Part shown: positions 51,934-60,863 of the stretch, piece after piece
Layout: the number at the start of each line of letters is the position of its first letter
Position numbering within the stretch: position 1 is the stretch's first letter
NCBI RefSeq assembly: GCF_900637515.1
Contig: NZ_LR134375.1
Location: 186,001-250,000 of the forward strand
Origin: Veillonella dispar
GTDB lineage: Bacteria > Bacillota > Negativicutes > Veillonellales > Veillonellaceae
Length of the DNA stretch: 64,000 nucleotides
Direction of reading: 5' to 3'
Notes under the pieces: generated by a model
What the model was told of the DNA's origin: nothing
Seen by the model: the letters and a program-made list of their open reading frames with translations, nothing else
Database searches by the model: none
Position numbers and translations under genes: made by a program

Positions 51934-53552
51934 ATGTAACAATTGTGGGCGGTGGCCTAACAGGATTGACAGCGGCTTATTATTTAGGTCATGCTAAGCC
52001 AGAGTGGAATATTACTCTTTACGAACAAGCACCACGATTTGGTGGGAAAATACAAACACAACGGGTTGATGATTTCGTAGTGGAACTAGGGCCCGACTCG
52101 TATTTAGGCCGTAAAACAGAAATGACGGACCTAATCTATGATCTCGGCTTAGGTGATACCCTTGTGTCGAATGAAACAGGGCAAGCCTTTGTATATGACA
52201 AGGGTTCAATCCATCCTATTCCAGGGGGCTCCATTATGGGGATTCCAACGGAAATGATGCCCTTTGTGAAAGCAACGCTCATTTCGTGGCCTGGGAAACT
52301 GCGTGCTGGTTTAGATTACTTTAAAAAGCCCTACCAACTTGATAAAAATGGTGATGTATCCATTGGTCATTTCTTTAAATACCATTTGGGACAAGAAATG
52401 ATGGATAAGCTCATCGAACCACTATTAGCTGGTATCTATGGTGGCGATATTTATAAAATCAGCTTATTGTCTACGTTCCCTCATTTTATTCAAGTAGAAC
52501 AAAAATATGGGAATATGGTAAAAGGTATGATGGCTGCTAAGATGGGCCACTCCAAAGCGGGGGTTACTAAAGCGGCTAAAGGTGCTGTTGCTGAAGGTGA
52601 CGTACCGCGTGCTGGTAAAGGGACTATGACAGACCGTCAATTTGAAAGTCATGAAGCGAAGTCCATTAAGGCACAAGCTGATATGGTAAGTCGTAAGGGC
52701 ACTGCTGCTCAATCTGGTATGTTCCGTCAATTGACAGGTGGCCTTGAAAGCGTTATTACTGCCATCGTTGAAGCAATGCCTAGCAATGTAACACTGCATA
52801 CTAGTGCCTTAGTATCTGATATTCGTTATACTGATGGTCAATATGCATTAGACGTCGTAAAACAAGATTCCGAGGACTGTAACTGTAACGGTCAATTAGC
52901 AAGTCATGAAAATTCCAATGTAGAATTAGGCCTTGATATGAGAACTAGTAGTGATGACGTTACTGCTAATGCAGATTACGTGATTATCTGCACACCGCCG
53001 GCAACGTATAGCCAATGGTTCAAGGACGATGCTGGTTTTGATTTCTTGCGCTCCATGGAGCAATCTAGTTGCGCTATTGCCATCATGGCCTTTGATAAAA
53101 GTACCTTTGATGGTGAATTAAAAGGCTCTGGCCTGTTGATTACACGCAACACAGATACACCGCTCACGGCATGTACTATCCTCAATCAAAAGTGGCCGCA
53201 AACAACGCCTGACGATAAGATTGTATTGCGCGTCTTTATCGGTAAACCTGGCAATGATGTAGTAGAACATCTCAATGATGAGGAACTTTCAGAATTAGCG
53301 GTAAAAGAAATTCAACGCATTATGAATTTTTCCGCACAACCTGAATGGGTTCGCATTAACCGTCTCATTCACTGTATGCCGCAATATAATGTGGGGCATC
53401 GCGCAGGTATTAAAGCTGTACGTGAACACGTAGCTGAACATTATCCAAACTTACACCTCATTGGCACTCCATTTGATGGAATTGGTATTCCTGATGGTGT
53501 GAAACAGGCGAAAGAACTCATACAGTCTATTGTAGGCAGTAATGAAAACTAA
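51930..53552 (+). CDS. hemY: Coproporphyrinogen/protoporphyrinogen oxidase, HemY (CgoX) type
   Basis: An FAD flavoprotein of 540 residues, GTG start, overlapping hemH by 4 bases. The FAD-binding motif GGGLTGLTAAYYL is at residues 7-19; LGPDSYLGRK follows near 54, and the C-terminal GIGIPDGVKQA near 515. HemY-type oxidases are usually about 460-480 residues; here roughly 50 additional residues, rich in Lys, Ala and Ser, lie around 200-255, between FAD and substrate domains. HemY-type enzymes use oxygen in characterised cases, which is noteworthy in a strict anaerobe. The gene end carries a short tandem duplication. Confidence 0.9.
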   Translation: MNVTIVGGGLTGLTAAYYLGHAKPEWNITLYEQAPRFGGKIQTQRVDDFVVELGPDSYLGRKTEMTDLIYDLGLGDTLVSNETGQAFVYDKGSIHPIPGGSIMGIPTEMMPFVKATLISWPGKLRAGLDYFKKPYQLDKNGDVSIGHFFKYHLGQEMMDKLIEPLLAGIYGGDIYKISLLSTFPHFIQVEQKYGNMVKGMMAAKMGHSKAGVTKAAKGAVAEGDVPRAGKGTMTDRQFESHEAKSIKAQADMVSRKGTAAQSGMFRQLTGGLESVITAIVEAMPSNVTLHTSALVSDIRYTDGQYALDVVKQDSEDCNCNGQLASHENSNVELGLDMRTSSDDVTANADYVIICTPPATYSQWFKDDAGFDFLRSMEQSSCAIAIMAFDKSTFDGELKGSGLLITRNTDTPLTACTILNQKWPQTTPDDKIVLRVFIGKPGNDVVEHLNDEELSELAVKEIQRIMNFSAQPEWVRINRLIHCMPQYNVGHRAGIKAVREHVAEHYPNLHLIGTPFDGIGIPDGVKQAKELIQSIVGSNEN

Positions 53553-53580
53553 TATTAAGTAGTGAGAACTAATATTAATA
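53541..53580 (+). repeat. 20-base imperfect tandem duplication across the hemY stop codon
   Basis: AATGAAAACTAATATTAAGT (53541-53560) is followed by AGTGAGAACTAATATTAATA (53561-53580). The TAA stop lies in the first copy. Confidence 0.65.
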
Positions 53581-53592
53581 AATAATTATAAG

Positions 53593-53631
53593 AAAAGACT
53601 CCATATGCTATAATAGTATATGGAGTCTTTT
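53593..53631 (+). terminator. Terminator of the hemEHY operon
   Basis: AAAAGACTCCATAT pairs perfectly with ATATGGAGTCTTTT over an 11-base loop. Confidence 0.88.
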
Positions 53632-53694
53632 CGATTCTTATAGTAATAGAAATATATCATTTTAATATAATCACCATAGATAGGAGTGATCATA

Positions 53695-54426
53695 ATGGGG
53701 AAAGCAATCCCTACAGTAGAAGGTTGGCATAGCCAACACATGGTATTTGCCATGGACTTTAGCGCATGGAACTGCTTTACAGCTGAAGAAAAAGCGGAAG
53801 CGCGCAACGAATTAAAAGTATTTTTAGCGGATCTTGAGGCTAAACATCAAGCTAAAGAAGGTAGCTATGCATTCTATGATTGCAATGGCGCAAAAGGGGA
53901 TTTAATCCTATGGATCCTTGGTCCATCCCTTGAATACTTGGCACAAGTAGAACGCAAATTCCGTCGCCTCGCTATTGCAAGCGTATTAGTTCAAACATAT
54001 TCCTATACATCTGTAACAGAAGTCAGTGCTTACGTTAAAGCTAAACTCGATACAGAAGAAGTCAACCAAAAACTGTACCCTCATGTACCTCGCGATAAAT
54101 ACATCTGCTTCTATAACATGAGCAAAAAACGTGAAGGTGATGACAACTGGTTCATGCTACCACCACAAGAACGCGGCATGTTGATGAAATCTCACGGCGA
54201 GCTTGGTAAAACATATTTAGACGTTCTATCTGAATTTACAACAGGTGGCTGTGGACTAGACGACTGGGAATGGGGTATTACTATCTTCAGTAACGACGAC
54301 ATCCAATTCAAAAAAATCGTATACGATATGCGCTTTGAAATCGCCAGTGCAAAATACGGCATCTTTAGCGACTTCTACGTTGGTACCATCATCGACGATG
54401 CATTACTAGAAGAAATCTTTGGATAA
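53695..54426 (+). CDS. hemQ: Coproheme decarboxylase (HemQ/ChdC)
   Basis: Chlorite-dismutase-fold enzyme that decarboxylates coproheme to heme b. ATG at 53695 gives 243 residues (MGKAIPTVEGW), following TAGGAGTGATCATA; an ATG at 53686 is also possible. The C-terminal half is highly conserved: Tyr and Lys of FYNMSKK match the catalytic pair, then GDDNWFMLPPQERGMLM, the proximal His in MKSHGELGKTY, and GLDDWEWGITIF. The family is only found with the coproporphyrin-dependent route. It has its own promoter region after the hemY terminator. Confidence 0.92.
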   Translation: MGKAIPTVEGWHSQHMVFAMDFSAWNCFTAEEKAEARNELKVFLADLEAKHQAKEGSYAFYDCNGAKGDLILWILGPSLEYLAQVERKFRRLAIASVLVQTYSYTSVTEVSAYVKAKLDTEEVNQKLYPHVPRDKYICFYNMSKKREGDDNWFMLPPQERGMLMKSHGELGKTYLDVLSEFTTGGCGLDDWEWGITIFSNDDIQFKKIVYDMRFEIASAKYGIFSDFYVGTIIDDALLEEIFG

Positions 54427-54429
54427 TAA

Positions 54430-54458
54430 AAAAAGGGACTGCCTAGCAGTCCCTTTTT
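54430..54458 (+). terminator. Terminator of hemQ
   Basis: AAAAAGGGACTGC-CTA-GCAGTCCCTTTTT, perfect. Confidence 0.95.
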
Positions 54459-54487
54459 CTTCCATTAATATGAAGGTTATAATTTTG

Positions 54488-54726
54488 AACAGAAAATTTG
54501 TTAACGTCTTGTACTGCGTAAAATATAATTCACTATGTTTGAGTAGCTTATCCATAACTATATTTTCATAAAAGAAAACCCCGCATTGATCCGACTTACG
54601 AGGTCAAGGCCCTAGGCCGCAGACCTGATAAGTATGGAGGAGAGATGCGGGGTTTCTTTTATCACTTAGTTAAGAAAAGTGAATTATATTTTGTAGTATG
54701 CTGATGTGAACGTAAATTTTCTGTTC
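54488..54726. repeat. 239-base nested palindrome between hemQ and narK
   Basis: Outer arms are GAACAGAAAATTT against AAATTTTCTGTTC. The next shell is AAAATATAATTCACT against AGTGAATTATATTTT, then a stem AAAAGAAAACCCCGCAT against ATGCGGGGTTTCTTTT (about 54570-54660). The centre is AGGTC-AA-GGCC-CTA-GGCC-GCA-GACCT. Mismatched spacers separate the shells. The inner stem has an A/T run on each side and can terminate both convergent genes, but the outer shells exceed what a terminator needs. The architecture resembles the two palindromes in the trp operon, with different sequence. Confidence 0.8.
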
Positions 54727-54733
54727 CAGAAAA

Positions 54734-56071
54734 TTATACGTTCATGTTTGCACTTTTACGCACATAGAACCAGTAGCATACTGCTACAGTTACGATGTTG
54801 AAGGCTAACAATACTGCGAAGGCTGGATAGATATTACCGAATGTGGAATATGTGAAGCCGAAGATTTTAGGTGTAATGAAAGCACCGTATGCAGCTACGG
54901 CAGCTACGAAGCCTGTAATTAAAGAGGAAAGTAATGGATTGCCGAATACGTGTGGAATCATACGGAATGTTGCACCAGTTGCGAAGCCACAGCATACAAA
55001 TGTCAATACGGACATAGCGAAGAAGAATGGGAAGTTGTGCATATCTACGCCAAATGCAATCAATGCAGTTGTTGCACATAAACCGAGAAGACTCACAAAG
55101 GTAACTTTTGTACCGCTGTTGATTTTATCGGCTAACCAACCACCTACAGGACGAAGCGCACCTGCTACAAGTGGGCCTACGAATGCGATAGAAGCAAATG
55201 GAATTTCAGGGAATTCTTTACCTACTAATAGGCCAAGTGCTGCTGCATAACCAGAGAAGGCACCGAAGGAACAAGTATATAACAATGTAAGCGCCCAAGT
55301 GTGTTTGTTACCAAAGATTTGTACAAGGTTTTTAGGATTTGGTTTTTCTAATGGCAAGTTATCCATGAAACGTGTCATAAGTGCAAGGATAACAACGAGT
55401 GGTACGATCCACATGAAAGCAGCATTGGCAAGGTACACTGCATTACCTTTGATGATAGCTGGTGTTACACCGAATACGCTACCTAATGCAGCGGAACCCA
55501 TAGCGAATGGAGCTAAGAAGTAGATTACGGAAATACCAAGGTTACCAACACCGCCGTTGATACCAAGAGCAGTACCTTTTTCGGATTTAGGGAAGAAGTT
55601 GCCAATGTACGCCATGGAGGACGAGAAGTTGGCGCCTGCCAAACCGATGAGGGCCGTTAAGATCATAAATGTCATATAAGAAGTTGTTGTATCTTGAACG
55701 GCAAAGCCAAGCCATACAACAGGAACTAATAAAATAAGTGTGGAGATAAATGTCCAGTTTTTACCACCGATCAATGCTGGCATATAGGTATATACGAAAC
55801 GCAATGTAGCACCTACAAGGCCTGGCAAGGCAGCTAATGTAAATAATTGATCTGTTGTGAAATTAAAGCCTGCGCCGTTGAGTTGTGCTGCAATGGTTGC
55901 CCACAAGTACCATACGCAGAATGAAAGTGTTAGTGCGATTGTAGAGATAACCAAGTTTTGTTTAGCAATTTTTTTACCAAACTTTTCCCAAAATTCTGGA
56001 TTTTCTGGTTGCCAATTAGCTACAATTTCGCTACGGCTTGCCCCTACTTGAGGCATTTTTAGTTCGCTCAT
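54734..56071 (-). CDS. narK: MFS nitrate/nitrite transporter, NarK family
   Basis: A 445-residue inner-membrane protein with about 12 helices. The nitrate signature appears as GLAGANFSSSMAYIGNFFP near residue 142 and again as GTALGINGGVGNLGISV, with the second-half pattern GFATGATFRMIPHVFG near 365. This is the NarK1/NarT-like single-domain type. It would import nitrate for, or export nitrite from, the cytoplasmic NarGHI. AAGGAGAAG precedes the ATG. It is divergent from the Crp/Fnr gene and convergent with hemQ. Confidence 0.92.
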   Translation of the reverse strand: MSELKMPQVGASRSEIVANWQPENPEFWEKFGKKIAKQNLVISTIALTLSFCVWYLWATIAAQLNGAGFNFTTDQLFTLAALPGLVGATLRFVYTYMPALIGGKNWTFISTLILLVPVVWLGFAVQDTTTSYMTFMILTALIGLAGANFSSSMAYIGNFFPKSEKGTALGINGGVGNLGISVIYFLAPFAMGSAALGSVFGVTPAIIKGNAVYLANAAFMWIVPLVVILALMTRFMDNLPLEKPNPKNLVQIFGNKHTWALTLLYTCSFGAFSGYAAALGLLVGKEFPEIPFASIAFVGPLVAGALRPVGGWLADKINSGTKVTFVSLLGLCATTALIAFGVDMHNFPFFFAMSVLTFVCCGFATGATFRMIPHVFGNPLLSSLITGFVAAVAAYGAFITPKIFGFTYSTFGNIYPAFAVLLAFNIVTVAVCYWFYVRKSANMNV

Positions 56072-56427
56072 TTTGAACTTCTCCTTACTGAAAAACTATA
56101 CATGCAATGAAGACAAGGAAGATACAACTAGGGTTCTTTGTATATAAATATTGCAATCTATAATAAAAACTATAGAAAATATTCGATTAAGTGAAAGAAC
56201 TGAGTTATAATTATTGTATCAACAAAATTTGCAATGTCTTATATCACAAATATATTATATATTGTAAAAATTTTTGTGAATGTGACATAAAACACACATA
56301 TTCTGAAATTAATAAGTTATAATAATCTTGTATATACATGAAAGTATATAATACATGTACTTTTACTATAAATAGATTAGTATAACTAATGGATTTTATA
56401 TTAAAAGTACAATGGAGTGGTGATGGT
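56072..56427. promoter_or_regulatory. Divergent regulatory region between narK and the Crp/Fnr gene
   Basis: Very AT-rich interval of 356 bases. ATGTGACATAAAACACACAT at 56280-56299 is a Crp-like inverted repeat (TGTG-N8-CACA). A TATAAT box near 56349 lies about 80 bases before the regulator start; no clear -35. Minus-strand promoter for narK not resolved. Confidence 0.4.
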
Positions 56428-57114
56428 ATGGATAAAAATTTAATTAACCAATTGCTTGCTTTGCCGGGCGAGGAACTCCATCTTAAAAAAGGTGATTTTC
56501 TCTTCCATGAGGGGGACAAGGCAGAACACTTTTACGTAGTAGTAAAAGGTAGAATGAGCATTAAGAAGTTCGAAGCTAGTGGGCACATTTTTGCATTGCG
56601 TCTAGTAGGGCCGAATAATGTAATTGGTGAGGTTCCGTTGTATGAGGAGAACACAAAAACATATGTGTTCAACGCCATTGCTCGGGAGGATTGCTCTGTT
56701 TATTCCATTCGCTATGATTTGTTAGAAACGGCTATTGCAAAGGACCATTCATTGGCTATTGCAATGATGAAGATCTATACATTACATATGCGTCGTCAAC
56801 AGGCAAAATACCGAGACTTGCTACTATATGGCAAGAAGGGAGCATTTTATTCTACCTTGTTGCGCTTAGCCAATAGTTATGGTGTAGAGCGCAAGGATGG
56901 TATCTTTATCGATATCGCCTTAACAAATCAAGAGTTAGCTGAATTTGCTGCCACATCAAGAGAAAGTTTAAATCGCATGCTAAGTGAGTTGCGTAAGTTG
57001 GGCTATGTAGCCTATGACAAACACCATCTAGTAATCTGTGATTTTGACGCTTTAATCGGATTGCTTGATTTAGAGGTTAATAATATAGACCCTAATATTA
57101 GTAATATCGAATAA
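56428..57114 (+). CDS. Crp/Fnr family regulator
   Basis: A 228-residue regulator. Residues 1-120 form a cyclic-nucleotide-type beta-barrel (HFYVVVKGRMSI, NNVIGEVPLYEE); the C-terminal helix-turn-helix is LTNQELAEFAATSRESLNRMLSELRKLG near 170-197. It lacks the N-terminal cysteine cluster of FNR, so oxygen sensing through a 4Fe-4S cluster is unlikely. The ligand may be heme, NO or another molecule. The ATG at 56428 is preceded by GGAG. Its position between narK and narG makes it the probable nitrate-respiration regulator. Confidence 0.9.
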   Translation: MDKNLINQLLALPGEELHLKKGDFLFHEGDKAEHFYVVVKGRMSIKKFEASGHIFALRLVGPNNVIGEVPLYEENTKTYVFNAIAREDCSVYSIRYDLLETAIAKDHSLAIAMMKIYTLHMRRQQAKYRDLLLYGKKGAFYSTLLRLANSYGVERKDGIFIDIALTNQELAEFAATSRESLNRMLSELRKLGYVAYDKHHLVICDFDALIGLLDLEVNNIDPNISNIE

Positions 57115-57124
57115 CAGGATTTTC

Positions 57125-57162
57125 TCCCTTGTGTTAGCTCAGCTAGCACAAGGGATTTTTTT
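57125..57162 (+). terminator. Hairpin-terminator between the regulator and narG
   Basis: TCCCTTGTGTTAGCT pairs with AGCTAGCACAAGGGA, followed by a run of seven Ts. The T-run ends only about 24 bases before narG. Confidence 0.85.
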
Positions 57163-57185
57163 GTAGTTTTGAAGGAGGACACGAG

Positions 57186-60100
57186 ATGAGCTTGTTGTCT
57201 CAAAAGTTTAAGTTTCTTCGCAAGAAGAACGTATCTCCAAGCGGCCATCAAATAACAGAAGATGGCGGTCGCGAGTGGGAAAATTTTTATCGTGACCGTT
57301 GGTCTTACGATAAAGTTGTCCGCACAACGCATGGCGTAAACTGTACAGGTTCTTGTAGCTGGAACATTTACGTTAAAAATGGTGTTGTTGCATGGGAAAA
57401 TCAGGCTACTGACTACCCTGAAACACCAGATGATATGCCGGATTACGAACCACGTGGGTGCCCTCGTGGTGCAACATTCTCTTGGTATCTCTATAGCCCA
57501 TTGCGCGTAAAATATCCATATGTGCGCGGTGAATTGGCTGAGCTTTGGAGAGAAGCGAAAAAGAATGCTAAGAACCCAATCGAAGCTTGGAAATCTATCG
57601 TAGAAGATCCAGAAAAAGCGAAAAAATACAAATCTGCCCGTGGTATGGGTGGCTTTGTGCGCTCCACATGGGATGAAGCAACAGAAATTACCGCAGCATC
57701 CTTACTATATACAGCAAAAACATACGGCCCTGACCGCAACGCAGGCTTCTCTGTAATCCCAGCGATGTCCATGTTGTCCTATGCAGCAGGTGCTCGTTTC
57801 CTTAACTTAATGGGTGGTACACCATTGTCCTTCTATGACTGGTATGCCGATTTACCACCTTCTAGCCCTCAAGTTTGGGGTGAACAAACTGATACTCCTG
57901 AATCTGGTGACTGGTACAATGCTGGTTATATCATGACTTGGGGTTCCAACGTACCATTGACTCGTACGCCAGATGCTCACTTCTTAACAGAGGTTCGTTA
58001 CAAAGGTACTAAAGTTGTATCCGTATCCCCTGACTATGCGGAATCCACAACTTCTTCCGATGCTTGGCTTAATGTAAAAGCCGGCACTGATGCGGCTCTT
58101 GCTATGGCAATGGGTCACGTTATCTTAAAAGAATATTATATCGATAAAGAAACTCCATACTTCAAAGAGTATGCTAAAGAGTTTACCGATATGCCATTCC
58201 TTGTACGCGTTGAAGATATCAATGGTACTGTACAACCAGGCCGTTTCTTGAATGCTAAGGATTTAGGTCGCCAAGAAGATGGCTCTGACTTCCAAATGGT
58301 ATTGATCGATGATACAACTAATGAAATCGTTGTTCCTAATGGTACAATGGGCGATCGTCACACCAACCCTGAAAAATGGAACTTACGCCTTGAAAACCGA
58401 GATACAGGGGCTAAAATCGACCCTCGCTTATCCGTGTTTGATCAACGGGAAGGTGTGACTGTTGTTAAGTTGCCATACTTTGGCGATGAAGAGCACGAAG
58501 GCGTAATTGAACGTGCTATTCCTACAATTACAGTACAAACTGTAGATGGTCCTGTAAAAGTAACTACTGTATATGACCTTATTCTTGCTAACTATGGTAT
58601 CGACCGTGGTATCGGTGGTGAAGTGGCAACATCTTATACAGATGACACTCCTTACACACCTACATGGCAAGAAAAAATTACTGGCGTAAAAGCAGATATT
58701 GCCATTGCCACAGCTCGTGAATTTGCAGACAATGCAGAAAAAACTAAAGGCCGCTCCATGATTATCATGGGTGGCGGTATCAACCACTGGTACCATGCGG
58801 ATATTATTTACCGTACAATATTAAACCTTATCATGTTCTGTGGTACAGAAGGTGTTAACGGTGGTGGCTGGGCTCACTACGTAGGTCAAGAAAAACTTCG
58901 TCCTATTGAAGGTTGGGGCGGTATCATGACTGCTAACGACTGGAGTAAAGCTCCTCGTTTGCAAAATAGTACATCTTGGTTCTATTTTGCTACAGAACAA
59001 TATCGTTCTGATTGCATCGACTTGGCAGACCGCGTATCTAAATTAGCTAAGCCTCGTTATCGTCACCCTGGTGATTATAACGTATTAGCGGCTCGTTTAG
59101 GTTGGTTACCATCGTATCCTACATTCAATAAAGGCAGCCAAGAATTGATTAACGATGCTCGTGCAGCTGGTGCTGGTACAGAAGCAGAAATTAACCAATA
59201 TGTGGCGCAAGCTTTGAAAAATAAAGAATTACAATTCTGTGTAGAAGATCCAGCAGCTAAAGAAAATCACCCACGCAACTTGTTTGTATGGCGTGCAAAC
59301 CTTATCGGTTCTTCTTCTAAGGGCCACGAATACTTCTTGAAGCATTTATTAGGCACTAAAAATGCAGTATTAGAAGATGATGACGCAGCTACACGTCCAG
59401 AAGAAATCAAATGGCGTGAAGCTGATGGGGCAGGTAAACTCGACCTTCTCATCGACATCGATTTCCGCATGGCATCTACAGGCTTGTACTCTGATATCGT
59501 ATTCCCTGCAGCTACATGGTATGAAAAAGAAGACTTGTCTTCTACTGATATGCATCCATATGTACATGTATTCCAAGCAGCTGTTGATTGCGCATGGGAA
59601 ACTAAATCTGACTGGGATACATTCCGTACCCTTGCAGAAACAGTTTCTCGCGTAGCAAAAGAGTCTGGCTTCACAGAATACGAAGATATCGTAGCATTGC
59701 CTCTTGGTCATGATAGCCCAGGTGAAGTGGCTCAACCCGAAGGCAAGGTTCTCGACTGGAGCAAAGGCGAATGTGAACCAATTCCTGGTAAAACAATGCC
59801 TAACCTTGTTCATGTAAAACGCGACTATAGCCAAATCTTTGAAAAATACATTGCTTTGGGACCTAACATCGAAAACAAAATGGGTGCCCATGGCTTGGCT
59901 TGGGATGTATCTGATGAATATCAAACATTGTATGCACAAAATGGTACAATCGATAATCCAGAATTTATTTCTCATGGCCGTCCAAGCATTTACGAATGTA
60001 AAGAAGCTTGTAATGCTGTATTAACATTGTCTTCTTGTACAAATGGTAAATTGGCTGTTCGCTCTTGGAAAGCAATGGAAGAAAAAACAGGTCTTTCTGA

Positions 60101-60863
60101 TCTTGAAAAGAACGCAAAAGGTCGTGAACAAGAAAAGATTACCTTCGATGACATGGTTCGCCAACCGCGCTTTATCATTAGCTCTGTAACAAGTACTGGT
60201 AAGAACGATAAAAACCGTCGTTACTCTCCATTTACAACATCTACAGAGGACAAAGTACCATTCCGTACCGTAACAGGTCGTCAATCCTTCTATTGCGATC
60301 ATGAAATGATGCGTGATTATGGTGAAGCCATGGCGTTGTATAAACCTGTATTGTCCTACAAACCAGTACAAGGTGACTACAAACAAGAAGGCATTCCAGA
60401 AATTACATTGAAATACTTAACTCCACATAATAAGTGGGCTACACATAGTATGTACTTCGATAGCCAACAAATGTTGACATTGTTCCGTGGTGGTCAAACT
60501 ATTTGGCTCAACGAAGATGATGCAGCAGAAATCGGTGTTAAAGATAATGACTGGGTAGAAGCTTTCAATAAAAATGGTGTTGTGGCAGCTCGTGCAGTTG
60601 TATCTCCACGTATTCCTCGTGGCATTTCCTATATGCATCACGCTCAAGATCGTCACATCAACGTTCCTGGTACGCAAGTTAAGAAAGACCGTCGCGGTGG
60701 TACACACAATGCACCAACTCATATTTACATGAAACCGACACATATGATTGGCGGTTATGGTCAATTGAGCTATGGCTTTAACTACTATGGCCCAACTGGT
60801 AACCAACGTGATATGACAATTGTGGCTCGTAAGTTGAAGGAGGTGGATTGGCTTGAAGATTAA
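57186..60863 (+). CDS. narG: Respiratory nitrate reductase alpha subunit
   Basis: Reduces nitrate to nitrite at a molybdenum bis-MGD centre on the cytoplasmic face of the membrane. The 1225-residue protein matches Escherichia coli NarG along its length. The N-terminal His/Cys 4Fe-4S motif is THGVNCTGSC near residue 44 with a later GCPRGA cysteine, and the Mo-ligand Asp is in TRTPDAHF. No Tat signal is seen, in accord with cytoplasmic NarG. AAGGAGG precedes the ATG. First gene of narGHJI; overlaps narH by 11 bases. Confidence 0.98.
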   Translation: MSLLSQKFKFLRKKNVSPSGHQITEDGGREWENFYRDRWSYDKVVRTTHGVNCTGSCSWNIYVKNGVVAWENQATDYPETPDDMPDYEPRGCPRGATFSWYLYSPLRVKYPYVRGELAELWREAKKNAKNPIEAWKSIVEDPEKAKKYKSARGMGGFVRSTWDEATEITAASLLYTAKTYGPDRNAGFSVIPAMSMLSYAAGARFLNLMGGTPLSFYDWYADLPPSSPQVWGEQTDTPESGDWYNAGYIMTWGSNVPLTRTPDAHFLTEVRYKGTKVVSVSPDYAESTTSSDAWLNVKAGTDAALAMAMGHVILKEYYIDKETPYFKEYAKEFTDMPFLVRVEDINGTVQPGRFLNAKDLGRQEDGSDFQMVLIDDTTNEIVVPNGTMGDRHTNPEKWNLRLENRDTGAKIDPRLSVFDQREGVTVVKLPYFGDEEHEGVIERAIPTITVQTVDGPVKVTTVYDLILANYGIDRGIGGEVATSYTDDTPYTPTWQEKITGVKADIAIATAREFADNAEKTKGRSMIIMGGGINHWYHADIIYRTILNLIMFCGTEGVNGGGWAHYVGQEKLRPIEGWGGIMTANDWSKAPRLQNSTSWFYFATEQYRSDCIDLADRVSKLAKPRYRHPGDYNVLAARLGWLPSYPTFNKGSQELINDARAAGAGTEAEINQYVAQALKNKELQFCVEDPAAKENHPRNLFVWRANLIGSSSKGHEYFLKHLLGTKNAVLEDDDAATRPEEIKWREADGAGKLDLLIDIDFRMASTGLYSDIVFPAATWYEKEDLSSTDMHPYVHVFQAAVDCAWETKSDWDTFRTLAETVSRVAKESGFTEYEDIVALPLGHDSPGEVAQPEGKVLDWSKGECEPIPGKTMPNLVHVKRDYSQIFEKYIALGPNIENKMGAHGLAWDVSDEYQTLYAQNGTIDNPEFISHGRPSIYECKEACNAVLTLSSCTNGKLAVRSWKAMEEKTGLSDLEKNAKGREQEKITFDDMVRQPRFIISSVTSTGKNDKNRRYSPFTTSTEDKVPFRTVTGRQSFYCDHEMMRDYGEAMALYKPVLSYKPVQGDYKQEGIPEITLKYLTPHNKWATHSMYFDSQQMLTLFRGGQTIWLNEDDAAEIGVKDNDWVEAFNKNGVVAARAVVSPRIPRGISYMHHAQDRHINVPGTQVKKDRRGGTHNAPTHIYMKPTHMIGGYGQLSYGFNYYGPTGNQRDMTIVARKLKEVDWLED

